Below, one piece after another: positions 34,391 to 45,461 of a stretch of 64,000 nucleotides of DNA. The notes under the pieces are model-generated. The model worked only from the letters and a program-made list of their open reading frames with translations, had not been told where the DNA came from and did no database searches. The translations under genes and the position numbers were made by a program. The stretch's first letter is position 1; each line of letters opens with the position of its first letter. The stretch spans positions 22,459-86,458 of the forward strand of contig JADFRG010000008.1 in the NCBI GenBank assembly GCA_022561385.1, in the 5' to 3' direction. The stretch comes from Chloroflexota bacterium (GTDB lineage: Bacteria > Chloroflexota > Anaerolineae > Anaerolineales > E44-bin32).

Positions 34391-34570
34391 GCGAACCGCC
34401 GAATGTGGGGGGTGCATTCGGCGGTCCAAATCACTTCGGGGCCCTACCGCCCGTGCAGGGGGAACACGCGTTTGGTAGACATTATCCCCTGAGACAAGCC
34501 CCTTAACTTTCGATCGGAGCCGTCCTGCGAGGATCTTATCATACGCGCAGGACGAGTTGGATTAAGGGGA
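34391..34570 (+). ncRNA. Candidate structured RNA with pseudoknot
   Basis: This gene-free interval has several perfect pairings: an 11-bp hairpin (34395-34405 with 34415-34425), CTACC with GGTAG enclosing CGTG/CACG, a possible pseudoknot CAGGGG with CCCCTG, an 8-bp hairpin (34522-34529 with 34546-34553), and outer arms CCCCTTAA (34499-34506) and TTAAGGGG (34562-34569). The next gene seems to have its own promoter further down, so this may be an independent RNA, a 3' region of the PP2C mRNA or a cis element. No riboswitch class was matched with confidence. Confidence 0.4.
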
Positions 34571-34608
34571 TGTAAGCGCCCCCTCCGATACCGTTACGGG
34601 CTGGGCTA

Positions 34609-34617
34609 TGCTATTAT
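34609..34617 (+). promoter_or_regulatory. Extended -10 (TGCTATTAT) of the LysM gene
   Basis: TGC-TATTAT ends 8 nt before GTG 34626, like the TGCTACAAT of uvrC. This decides the start: the ATG at 34608 would overlap the promoter. Confidence 0.5.
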
Positions 34618-34625
34618 CCGCCGCC

Positions 34626-35363
34626 GTGGGAAGCGTGCGTCGACCGACGTGGCGGCAGTTCTTACCATTCTTGCTCCTGAATGTGGTAGTTTCGGCCGCG
34701 GTGGTGCTTTTGGTCCTCTTCGTCTTCGATCGCGGAGATGTGCTGCCATCTTCTGTTCCGACCCCGACCTTCGACGTAGCGCGTCGATTGGAGAGCGCGA
34801 AACCCACGCCTGCCCCAACGGTTCCACCCTCCCCCACTCCGGTGACCTACACCGTCCAGCCAGGCGATACGCTGGGAGCAATATCCGCCAAACTTGATAT
34901 CCCAATTGAAAATCTCATGGCTGCCAACGGGCTAGCCAACCCGGATGCGCTGTCGGCCGGCCAGGTGTTGACTCTTCCCTCGTCGGACGATCCTCCCCCT
35001 CCAACCCCTCAACCGCCGGGAGTGATTATCACTGCCACACCGGAAGGACTTCCTCAAGTTATCATCCGTGGTGCCTATGAGCGCGAGGATCTTGAGCAAG
35101 AATTTGTCTATCTCGAAAACATCGGAGGGGTGGCGGTCATGGCCGGCTGGTCGCTCTACGATGGGGAGGGAAACACGTTCACGTTTCCCGGATTTACGTT
35201 GTATCGAGGTGGAGGAGTAAATGTTTATTCGCGGGCCGGAAACAATTCCGTAATCAATCTCTATTGGGGGATGGACGAGCCCCTTTGGGTCCCAGGAAAG
35301 GTGATCACGTTGCTAGATAACACAGGCAAAGTTCACTCTACTTTCGGAGTCCCAGAAGGTTAA
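34626..35363 (+). CDS. Membrane-anchored LysM protein with lamin-tail-like domain
   Basis: Protein of 245 aa from GTG 34626. One N-terminal transmembrane helix (FLPFLLLNVVVSAAVVLLVLFVF) is followed by a Pro/Thr-rich spacer. A LysM peptidoglycan-binding repeat comes next (VTYTVQPGDTLGAISAKLDIPIENLMAANGLANPDALSAGQVLTLP), then another Pro-rich linker. The C-terminal part resembles a lamin tail domain (EREDLEQEFVYLENIGGVAVMAGWSLYDGEGNTFTFPGFTLYRGGGVNVYS). It should sit on the outside, bound to wall glycan; its role is unknown. The longer ATG frame at 34608 is less likely because of the promoter. A strong bidirectional terminator follows. Confidence 0.87.
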   Translation: MGSVRRPTWRQFLPFLLLNVVVSAAVVLLVLFVFDRGDVLPSSVPTPTFDVARRLESAKPTPAPTVPPSPTPVTYTVQPGDTLGAISAKLDIPIENLMAANGLANPDALSAGQVLTLPSSDDPPPPTPQPPGVIITATPEGLPQVIIRGAYEREDLEQEFVYLENIGGVAVMAGWSLYDGEGNTFTFPGFTLYRGGGVNVYSRAGNNSVINLYWGMDEPLWVPGKVITLLDNTGKVHSTFGVPEG

Positions 35364-35387
35364 CGTTTCTCAGGTAGAAATAAAAAA

Positions 35388-35413
35388 ACCCCGGCGAGCA
35401 GACGCCGGGGTTT
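35388..35413. terminator. Bidirectional terminator LysM/tatA
   Basis: CCCCGGCG (35388-35395) and CGCCGGGG (35402-35409) pair perfectly, with an A-run before and TTTT after, serving both converging genes. Confidence 0.9.
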
Positions 35414-35434
35414 TGCATTTACAAGCGACCGAAC

Positions 35435-35623
35435 TCAGTCCTCCGCATCCTCGGAAGACTCTCCCTTTTCGGATGCGTTCGCATCATCGTCTCGAATGCC
35501 CCGGCGGAATTCTCGAATGCCTTTGCCTAGTTCGCCGCCCAGACGGCCCAGCCGTCCAACACCAAAAAGCAACACGGCGATGAGCAGGATGATGATGAGC
35601 TCAGTAGGGCCCAAGTTTGGCAT
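35435..35623 (-). CDS. tatA: Twin-arginine translocase subunit TatA/E
   Basis: Protein of 62 aa. A short N-terminal membrane helix (ELIIILLIAVLLFGVGRL) is followed by an amphipathic helix (LGGELGKGIREFRRGIRDD) and an acidic tail, the usual TatA build. It forms the pore part of the Tat export system for folded proteins. The FG-x-G hinge (LLFGVGRLGRLGGELGKG) is present. tatB and tatC are not next to it. It is monocistronic between the bidirectional terminator and hairpin element B. Confidence 0.93.
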   Translation of the reverse strand: MPNLGPTELIIILLIAVLLFGVGRLGRLGGELGKGIREFRRGIRDDDANASEKGESSEDAED

Positions 35624-35688
35624 TCTCGACTCCCGATCGTAAAGTCACGAAGATTATAGTCCGCTTCCACTCCCGGCGCGTAATCTAA

Positions 35689-35867
35689 GCAGGGGAGCGT
35701 GAGAGCAGGGGAGTCCCTGGGCAGGGGAGCGCTGGAGTTGCTGGGAATGGGTGCTTCCGGAAAAAAGAGCCACGGCAACTGGGCACTACAGCTGGCGTCT
35801 AGGCTCCCCCGCCCGCAGGCTCCCAGGCACCCCTGCTCTCAAGCTCCCTGCTCTCACGCTCCTCTGC
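35689..35867. repeat. GC-skewed inverted-repeat element B
   Basis: Terminal arms 35689-35713 and 35844-35867 are almost perfect inverted repeats of about 24 bp (core AGGAGCGTGAGAGCAGGG or its near copy), enclosing about 130 bp. Inside, further GGGGAGC and GCTCCC units pair more loosely. It lies between tatA and dnaX and contains no credible gene. Confidence 0.7.
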
Positions 35868-35913
35868 TCAACAGTACAATAACTCACGAAATGAGAAGGA
35901 AAGGTTCGTGTAG

Positions 35914-37731
35914 ATGAGACAGGCACTGTACCGGGAGTGGCGACCCCTGGCATGGGACGCGGTCGTGGGTCAGGAGCATGTCGTACGTACTCTCCACAAT
36001 GCCGTCAAGGCCGAGCGGATCTCACATGCCTACCTGTTTTCAGGACCGCGCGGCACGGGGAAGACAAGCACCGCCCGAATTTTGGCCAAGGCGATCAATT
36101 GCCTCGAAGAATCTTTGGCGGACCGGCCCTGCAACAAGTGCCGGGCCTGCGTCGCGGTCAATGAGGGGCGTTATCTGGACCTCATAGAAATTGATGCGGC
36201 CTCCAACACCAGTGTGGAGGATGTCCGTGACCTGCGAGATCGTATCAATTTCGCGCCCAACGAAGGCCGTTACAAAGTTTATATCGTGGATGAAGTCCAT
36301 ATGTTGTCGACGGCCGCCTTCAATGCATTGTTGAAGACATTGGAGGAGCCGCCGCCCCACGCAATTTTTATCCTGGCTACCACCGAGATCCACAAGGTCC
36401 CGGCAACGGTGCTTTCCCGGTGCCAACGACATGAATTCAGGCGAATTCCAGTGGATGAGATAGTCAGCTACCTCGATAACAAGATTGAGGAAGGCGGCTA
36501 CCAGGTCGAAACCGAAGCCATGAAACTCATCGCCCGGCAGGCTACGGGCAGTTTGCGTGACGCGATCTCGTTGCTGGATCAGCTGGTGTCGATGGGGGAG
36601 GCTGTAACTCTGGGGCAGGCCCAGGAAATATTGGGAACTGCGGTGGACGAGGCGGTGGGGGAGCTTGTGCAGGCGATCGCGGACGGGGAAATTGGATCAG
36701 GGCTCGAAATCATCAACCGAGCCATAGATGGCGGTATCGACCCCCGGCAGTTCGCAAGACAAGTCGTGGAATGGCTGAGGTCGCTATTGTTGATCTCCGC
36801 CGGCGATAAGGTCGACCTGCAGGATGAAAACAGAGTTAATCAAGCGCGCTCCATGCGGACCCAAGGTATCTTGCCCGCTATGCACGCATTCAGCCAGGCG
36901 ACCCGCGGCGAACGCACGGCGTGGCAGCCGGGTCTAGCGCTGGAATTGGCATTCATGGACGCGGTCCTGAGCTCGCCTAAGTCGCAACCAGCACTGCAGG
37001 AATCCGAGCAAGTGACAAAATCGGAACATGAACCTGAGGCCGAGCGGAAAGTCGACGCCCGGCCCAATCGCGGTTCGCGCTCTGGAGCTGAGTCGGAGGT
37101 CGCAGAGGAAGCGCCTCCTAACTTTCAGGACCCGGACGCCGCGCATCCCGGCTCCCAATTCTCGGGGAATGAGCTCGAGCGGGAGCAGGAGCATGGTCCT
37201 TCGTCAGGTCGTGGAGCCCGCCTCGAGGCGGAGCCGGAGATTGCGGACGAGCCGAAGGTCGAGAACTCGGCAGCGGGCCGACCGGAAACTGAACCCGGAA
37301 CCGATTTTCAGCGGGTGCTCGACGCGTGGCCGGATCTGCTGGCCGCGGCGTACGGACGTGACCCTCAGACGCAAGCTTTGCTGAATTCGTGTAAGCCGCT
37401 TGGGGTGGACGACCACACCCTCGTCTTGGGATTTCAAAGCGACTTGCTTAGGGAAAAGATGGAAAAGGGCCACAACCGGAGAATCGTTAGCGAAGCGCTT
37501 GTAGCGGTGTTGGAGGCAGATCTGGATGTCCGCTGCGTGCTGTTGCAAGATTGGGGAAACGATCGATCCACAGCAACCTCGCCTCCATTGCCGGAAGGGG
37601 GCATGGTTGCGACTGCGTTGCGCGATCTCGGTGCCGAGGTCGTGGACTACGGGCCTGAGGTCGAGGCGGAGGGCGCCGGCGCAGATTTCAAGAAGAACAG
37701 CAAAAAAAATGGTGATGAGGAGGAGCGGTGA
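35914..37731 (+). CDS. dnaX: DNA polymerase III subunits gamma and tau
   Basis: Clamp loader ATPase of 605 aa. AAA+ motifs: YREWRPLAWDAVVGQEHVV, Walker A GPRGTGKTSTAR, zinc cysteines in CLEESLADRPCNKCRAC, Walker B YIVDEVHMLS, sensor 1 LATTEIHKVPATVLSRCQRHEF with the SRC finger. The clamp-loader lid and domain III follow to about residue 350. A Glu/Ala/Pro-rich hydrophilic linker (about 365-460) leads to a tau-like C-terminal domain (FQRVLDAWPDLLAAAYGRDPQTQALLNSCKPL). Whether a separate gamma form exists cannot be told; the codons include a CAAAAAAAATGG run near the 3' end (37700s), too late to make gamma. ebfC overlaps by 4 nt. Confidence 0.97.
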   Translation: MRQALYREWRPLAWDAVVGQEHVVRTLHNAVKAERISHAYLFSGPRGTGKTSTARILAKAINCLEESLADRPCNKCRACVAVNEGRYLDLIEIDAASNTSVEDVRDLRDRINFAPNEGRYKVYIVDEVHMLSTAAFNALLKTLEEPPPHAIFILATTEIHKVPATVLSRCQRHEFRRIPVDEIVSYLDNKIEEGGYQVETEAMKLIARQATGSLRDAISLLDQLVSMGEAVTLGQAQEILGTAVDEAVGELVQAIADGEIGSGLEIINRAIDGGIDPRQFARQVVEWLRSLLLISAGDKVDLQDENRVNQARSMRTQGILPAMHAFSQATRGERTAWQPGLALELAFMDAVLSSPKSQPALQESEQVTKSEHEPEAERKVDARPNRGSRSGAESEVAEEAPPNFQDPDAAHPGSQFSGNELEREQEHGPSSGRGARLEAEPEIADEPKVENSAAGRPETEPGTDFQRVLDAWPDLLAAAYGRDPQTQALLNSCKPLGVDDHTLVLGFQSDLLREKMEKGHNRRIVSEALVAVLEADLDVRCVLLQDWGNDRSTATSPPLPEGGMVATALRDLGAEVVDYGPEVEAEGAGADFKKNSKKNGDEEER

Positions 37732-38033
37732 AAAGCGAGGAAGACGCAGGATCCGTGCGAAATCGAATGGACCAAGAGCTGCGCAAAGCACAATCTGAGC
37801 TCGCTAAATCCAGTGTGGAGGCTACGGCCGGACGAGGCGCAGTCAAGGTAACCATGTCGGGAACCCAAGAGTGCCTGAGCGTGGAGATTGTGGATGACAT
37901 CCTCCAATCTGGTGACGTGCGTCATTTAGAGGGCCTGGTGCTGCTCGCGGTGAATCAGGCAATTCGAGACTCTCAATTGATGGCCGCCCGCCGGCTCAGT
38001 CCCTTCTCTGGGGATCTCGACCCCCAGCCATGA
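37728..38033 (+). CDS. ebfC: YbaB/EbfC nucleoid-associated protein
   Basis: Small DNA-binding protein of 101 aa. It has the family layout: helical N-terminus (VRNRMDQELRKAQSELAKSSVEATAG), beta strand block GAVKVTMSGTQECLSVEI, then a C-terminal helix (LEGLVLLAVNQAIRDSQLMAARRL). It forms dimers binding DNA across bacteria. The start is GTG 37728, preceded by GGAGGAG, and GTGA overlaps the dnaX stop. dnaX-ebfC-recR is a classic operon, but here recR begins 504 bp later because of inserted repeats. Confidence 0.9.
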   Translation: MKSEEDAGSVRNRMDQELRKAQSELAKSSVEATAGRGAVKVTMSGTQECLSVEIVDDILQSGDVRHLEGLVLLAVNQAIRDSQLMAARRLSPFSGDLDPQP

Positions 38034-38043
38034 GCAGAGCCAC

Positions 38044-38235
38044 TTGGGAGCAGGGGAGCTGGGGGGTGTGCGGAAGTTGCAGTGCTGCCGTCCTGGAGAG
38101 AACGTGAGCGCATCAGAGCAAATCGTGCGGGCGTGCCAAAAACATCAGCCGGATTTCGCGCGAAATGCTCCCTCTCCTCTCGTTCAGGCGTTCCTAAGCT
38201 CTCCGAACCCCTGCTCCCGCGCTCCCCTGCCCCCG
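38044..38235. repeat. GC-skewed inverted-repeat element C
   Basis: GGGAGCAGGGG (38046-38056) pairs with CCCCTGCTCCC (38208-38218), and further G-rich and C-rich units extend on both sides to about 38232. It lies between ebfC and the recR start repeats and resembles elements A, B and D. Confidence 0.6.
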
Positions 38236-38290
38236 CGCACCCCGACCTCCGCGCCCCCCTTCGCTCGAGTCTCAGCCTTCGGCCCTTGGC

Positions 38291-38573
38291 TTGCCTATGA
38301 GCAGCGCCCTGCCACGCTCAGTCGAGCGGCTGCCTGCAGCCCATCAGGTCGAACCCTGCCTCACGGAATCTTTGCCTATGAGCAGCGCCCTGCCACGCTC
38401 AGTCGAGCGGCTGCCTGCAGCCCATCGGTCGAACCCTGCCTCACGGAATCTTTGCTTATGAGCAGCGCCCTGCCACGCTCAGTCGAGCGGCTGCCTGCAG
38501 CCCATCGGTCGAACCCTGCCTCACGGAATCTTTGCCTATGAGCAGCGCCCTGCCACGCTCAGTCGAGCGGCTG
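38291..38573 (+). repeat. Tandem ~80 bp repeats of the recR start region
   Basis: Four copies begin with the ATG of MSSALPRSVERL at 38297, 38378, 38458 and 38538; the spacings are 81, 80 and 80 bp. The fourth copy is the real recR start and diverges after GAGCGGCTG. The upstream copies carry in addition a stretch that ends in CACGGAATCTTTGCCT before the next ATG. Reading from copies 2 and 3 gives 27-codon frames whose TGA overlaps the following ATG (ATGA). Copy 1, with one extra base, runs in frame into copy 2. Confidence 0.95.
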
Positions 38574-39146
38574 ATCGAGGCCTTCGCGCGGCTCCCGGGG
38601 ATAGGTCCTAAGACCGCCTCCCGGCTCACCTATCACCTTCTTCGTACCGGGGAGGGTGAGAGTCGAGAGTTGGCTAAAGCGCTGGTGGCCGTAAGGGAGG
38701 GCACGGTTTTCTGTTCGCGCTGCTTCAACATAACCTCGAAGGAGTCCGACCCGTGCGAGATCTGCGAAGATCCCGGACGGGAGGCGGGTGTGCTTTGCGT
38801 TGTGGAGGAACCGCTGGATGTGCTGGCGATCGAACGCACGCGAAACTATGCGGGCCGGTACCATGTATTACATGGTGCAATTTCGCCGGTAGAGGGGATC
38901 GGTCCTGACGATCTTCGGATCCGCGAGTTATTAGCTCGCGTGGACGCGGAAGAAATCAAAGAGCTTATCGTGGCCACTAATCCAACTCTCGAGGGTGAGG
39001 CTACGGCTATGTATCTCAAGGAGGCCGTCCACAATCCAGAACTCCGGATGACGCGTCTTGCCCGCGGACTTCCTGCCGGCGGCGATCTGGAATACGCGGA
39101 CGCTCGAACGCTTTCGGAGGCGCTGGAGGGGCGGCGAGAAGTCTAG
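38538..39146 (+). CDS. recR: Recombination protein RecR
   Basis: RecR of 202 aa, which with RecO/RecF loads RecA on gapped DNA. It has the helix-hairpin-helix at the start (LIEAFARLPGIGPKTASRL), a four-cysteine zinc finger (CSRCFNITSKESDPCEIC), a Toprim domain (LCVVEEPLDVLAIERT; ELIVATNPTLEGEATAMYL) and a C-terminal Walker-B-like end (RMTRLARGLPAGGDLEYADARTL). The chosen ATG 38538 is the last of four repeated start regions and the only one in frame with the full protein. There is no clear Shine-Dalgarno; translation may depend on ribosomes finishing the preceding mini-frame at the ATGA overlap. Confidence 0.95.
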   Translation: MSSALPRSVERLIEAFARLPGIGPKTASRLTYHLLRTGEGESRELAKALVAVREGTVFCSRCFNITSKESDPCEICEDPGREAGVLCVVEEPLDVLAIERTRNYAGRYHVLHGAISPVEGIGPDDLRIRELLARVDAEEIKELIVATNPTLEGEATAMYLKEAVHNPELRMTRLARGLPAGGDLEYADARTLSEALEGRREV

Positions 39147-39160
39147 AGGCTGGGGACCTT

Positions 39161-39264
39161 CTGAGCGGGGGAGCGTGGGCGAATAGGAGCTTGGGAGCCA
39201 GCTTGTGCGTGCTGGGCCTGTGCGTTTGCTCCCTTGCCCCCTGCTCCGTCGCTGCCCCGCTCAG
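39161..39264. repeat. GC-skewed inverted-repeat element D
   Basis: CTGAGCGGGGGAGCG (39161-39175) and CGCTGCCCCGCTCAG (39250-39264) pair at 14 of 15 positions. More GCTCCCC-like units continue to about 39300. The element lies between recR and the rRNA promoter. Confidence 0.65.
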
Positions 39265-39333
39265 AAGCTCCTCTGCACCGCCGCTCCCCTGCCCCCCGCG
39301 CCCAAAAAAGCCCCCCGCGCCTACGGACAAACC

Positions 39334-39361
39334 TTGACTTCAGCCCCAGCCCCCTTATAAT
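39334..39361 (+). promoter_or_regulatory. rRNA operon promoter TTGACT-N16-TATAAT
   Basis: -35 TTGACT (39334-39339) and perfect -10 TATAAT (39356-39361) with a 16-bp spacer; start near 39368. A lone TTGACA at 39406-39411 has no matching -10. Confidence 0.85.
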
Positions 39362-39468
39362 TGCGTAGCAAGTTACCCGCGGTCTCGTCCCTTCGGGGAA
39401 AGACATTGACAAATTAATGCGGTCAGAGACCTGGGTCTCTAAGGAGATCTGTTCGGTCTGCCAGGGAT

Positions 39469-39500
39469 GCCGGTGTGTGAGTAAATCACATCGGCGTTTT
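39469..39500 (+). promoter_or_regulatory. Leader hairpin with T-run in rRNA transcript
   Basis: GCCGGTGTGTGA (39469-39480) pairs with TCACATCGGC (39486-39495), followed by GTTTTAT. It looks like an intrinsic terminator inside the rRNA leader, which antitermination would have to bypass, or a processing hairpin. Confidence 0.5.
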
Positions 39501-39516
39501 ATGTCTCGCGCGGGGT

Positions 39517-39545
39517 ACCTTAACAATTGAATAGTGATAGGAAGC
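39517..39545 (+). other. 16S precursor processing stem, left arm
   Basis: It pairs over nearly 29 positions with 41224-41252 after 16S (core TTAACAATTGAATAGTGATA). The two arms would form the RNase III stalk enclosing the 16S precursor. Confidence 0.85.
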
Positions 39546-39606
39546 CAGTAATAAAGTTCGGGCTTTGTCTTTGAGATCTGAACCACATCTCTGATGTGGA
39601 GAAGAA

Positions 39607-41362
<1,756 letters not shown>

Positions 41363-41436
41363 GGGCCTTTAGCTCAGTTGGTTAGAGCGTTCCTCTGATA
41401 AGGGAAAGGTCCCAGGTTCGAATCCTGGAAGGCCCA
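41363..41436 (+). tRNA. tRNA-Ile (GAT)
   Basis: Cloverleaf of 74 nt. The acceptor pairs GGGCCTT with AAGGCCC, discriminator A, anticodon loop CTGATAA. CCA is not encoded (the gene is followed by CTC), unlike the other four tRNAs here. Its 3' end plus the next ~35 bp recur in decayed form at 46.84-47.04 kb. Confidence 0.97.
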
Positions 41437-41508
41437 CTCATAACGGGTCAGTGGTGGCCTGACGTTGCGTGGGTAGATAGGTCCGCAGGAGAGCAGGCAC
41501 CGACGCTC

Positions 41509-41584
41509 GGGGATGTAGCTCAGCTGGGAGAGCGCCGCCTTTGCAAGGCGGAGGCCAGGGGTTCGAATCCCCTCATCTCCACCA
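41509..41584 (+). tRNA. tRNA-Ala (TGC)
   Basis: Cloverleaf of 76 nt with encoded CCA. The acceptor pairs GGGGATG with CATCTCC, and the anticodon loop TTTGCAA is within CCGCC/GGCGG. Confidence 0.97.
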
Positions 41585-42009
41585 GGCGACTGGTGGCAGC
41601 GGACAAGCCGGAAAAGGAGCAGGACGCAATCGGATACGGACGGGTTTCAAGTAACTAAATAGAATCGACCGACATATTCGCCATGGAGGCTAGCGCCTCC
41701 AAAATGGGGCCCGGCGGAATGCCGGGCCGCAGTGTGTCTAGCCAAATTGGCAACCGGGCTGTGGGCCTGATCCAGGTTTGATCAGAATTGAACCTGATCA
41801 CAAGGGATCAGAAGCACAGCCGGGCGGCCAACCACCGGAAAGATCACGGTGCAGCGGCTGTTCGGGGAGGCGGGTTCCGAAGACCCGCCGCCCTCAATCG
41901 GACCTTAACAACTGAATAGCATCGAGAGTACTCAGCAATCGCGTAGTTCCGAGAGATCCAGGAATCGATCGGAACGCCTGCAAAGCGCGAGCGTTGATGC
42001 TCTCACCGC
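41585..42009 (+). other. tRNA-Ala to 23S spacer
   Basis: About 425 bp without a gene. It shows hairpins GGAGGC/GCCTCC (around 41683-41700), GCCCGGC/GCCGGGC just after, and GGCGGGTTCC.../GACCCGCC near 41870-41890. TTAACAACTGAATAGCA at 41905-41921 is the distal left arm for 23S processing. Confidence 0.7.
41905..41921 (+). other. Distal 23S processing arm, left
   Basis: It is a perfect 17-bp complement to 45197-45213. The same TTAACAAxTGAATAG core is used in the 16S stalk. Confidence 0.75.
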
Positions 42010-42035
42010 GAAGAACGTCAATTTCTCCGTATCAC
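42010..42035 (+). other. Proximal 23S processing stem, left arm
   Basis: It pairs with 45033-45058 at 25 of 26 positions (core AATTTCTCCGTATCAC), directly flanking the mature 23S. Confidence 0.85.
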
Positions 42036-42040
42036 AACAA

Positions 42041-45032
<2,992 letters not shown>

Positions 45033-45034
<2 letters not shown>

Positions 45035-45058
45035 GATACGGAGAAATTGGCGTTCTTC
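45033..45058 (+). other. Proximal 23S processing stem, right arm
   Basis: It is complementary to 42010-42035. Confidence 0.85.
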
Positions 45059-45084
45059 ACAGGAGTATGCCAGTTGGCGAAGGA

Positions 45085-45162
45085 GGAGATTGCGTCGCTT
45101 CGCTCGCAATGACACCGACCTACGTATGTCATTGCGAGGCGCACAGCGCCGAAGCAATCTCC
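45085..45162. repeat. Palindromic REP-like element between 23S and 5S
   Basis: GGAGATTGC...CGCTCGCAATGACA (45085-45114) and TGTCATTGCGAG...GCAATCTCC (45127-45162) form a long imperfect palindrome. The CATTGCGAG / GAAGCAATCTCC words are those of a dispersed repeat seen in many environmental bacterial genomes. Here it lies inside the rRNA precursor. Confidence 0.8.
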
Positions 45163-45196
45163 AAGTGGAGTAAGAACTGTCGCCAACAGCGCGGAC

Positions 45197-45213
45197 TGCT
45201 ATTCAGTTGTTAA
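45197..45213 (+). other. Distal 23S processing arm, right
   Basis: It is the complement of 41905-41921. It encloses 23S and the REP-like element and leaves 5S outside. Confidence 0.75.
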
Positions 45214-45234
45214 CAACTTCATAAGTCGAATCGC

Positions 45235-45355
<121 letters not shown>

Positions 45356-45371
45356 CTTTTCTTTTAAGCTC

Positions 45372-45407
45372 AACGAGCCCCGATTTCTGTGGGGCTCGTT
45401 TGATTTT
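45372..45407 (+). terminator. rRNA operon terminator
   Basis: AACGAGCCCC (45372-45381) pairs with GGGGCTCGTT (45391-45400), followed by TGATTTT. Confidence 0.88.
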
Positions 45408-45461
45408 CGGACCTTCTGGCTTCGAAGCGCGCAGGTCCCTCTGAACTGCGCGAGCGCGTAC

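Noticed and set aside
34391-34570. Firm call of a c-di-AMP (ydaO) riboswitch
   Set aside because: Only a GGGGGAA segment and the LysM context agree; the GTGAATC and AGCTAACCTCG signatures are not there.
37695-37712. Programmed frameshift making a gamma form of DnaX
   Set aside because: The A-run is only a few codons before the stop, so a shift there would not create a short gamma subunit.
38297-38541. CRISPR array
   Set aside because: The four ~80 bp units are direct repeats without unique spacers, contain the recR start and have no cas genes near.
38044-38541. 165-codon frame upstream of recR
   Set aside because: It reads across element C and the start repeats in changing context; only the short frames beginning at the repeated ATGs are worth considering.
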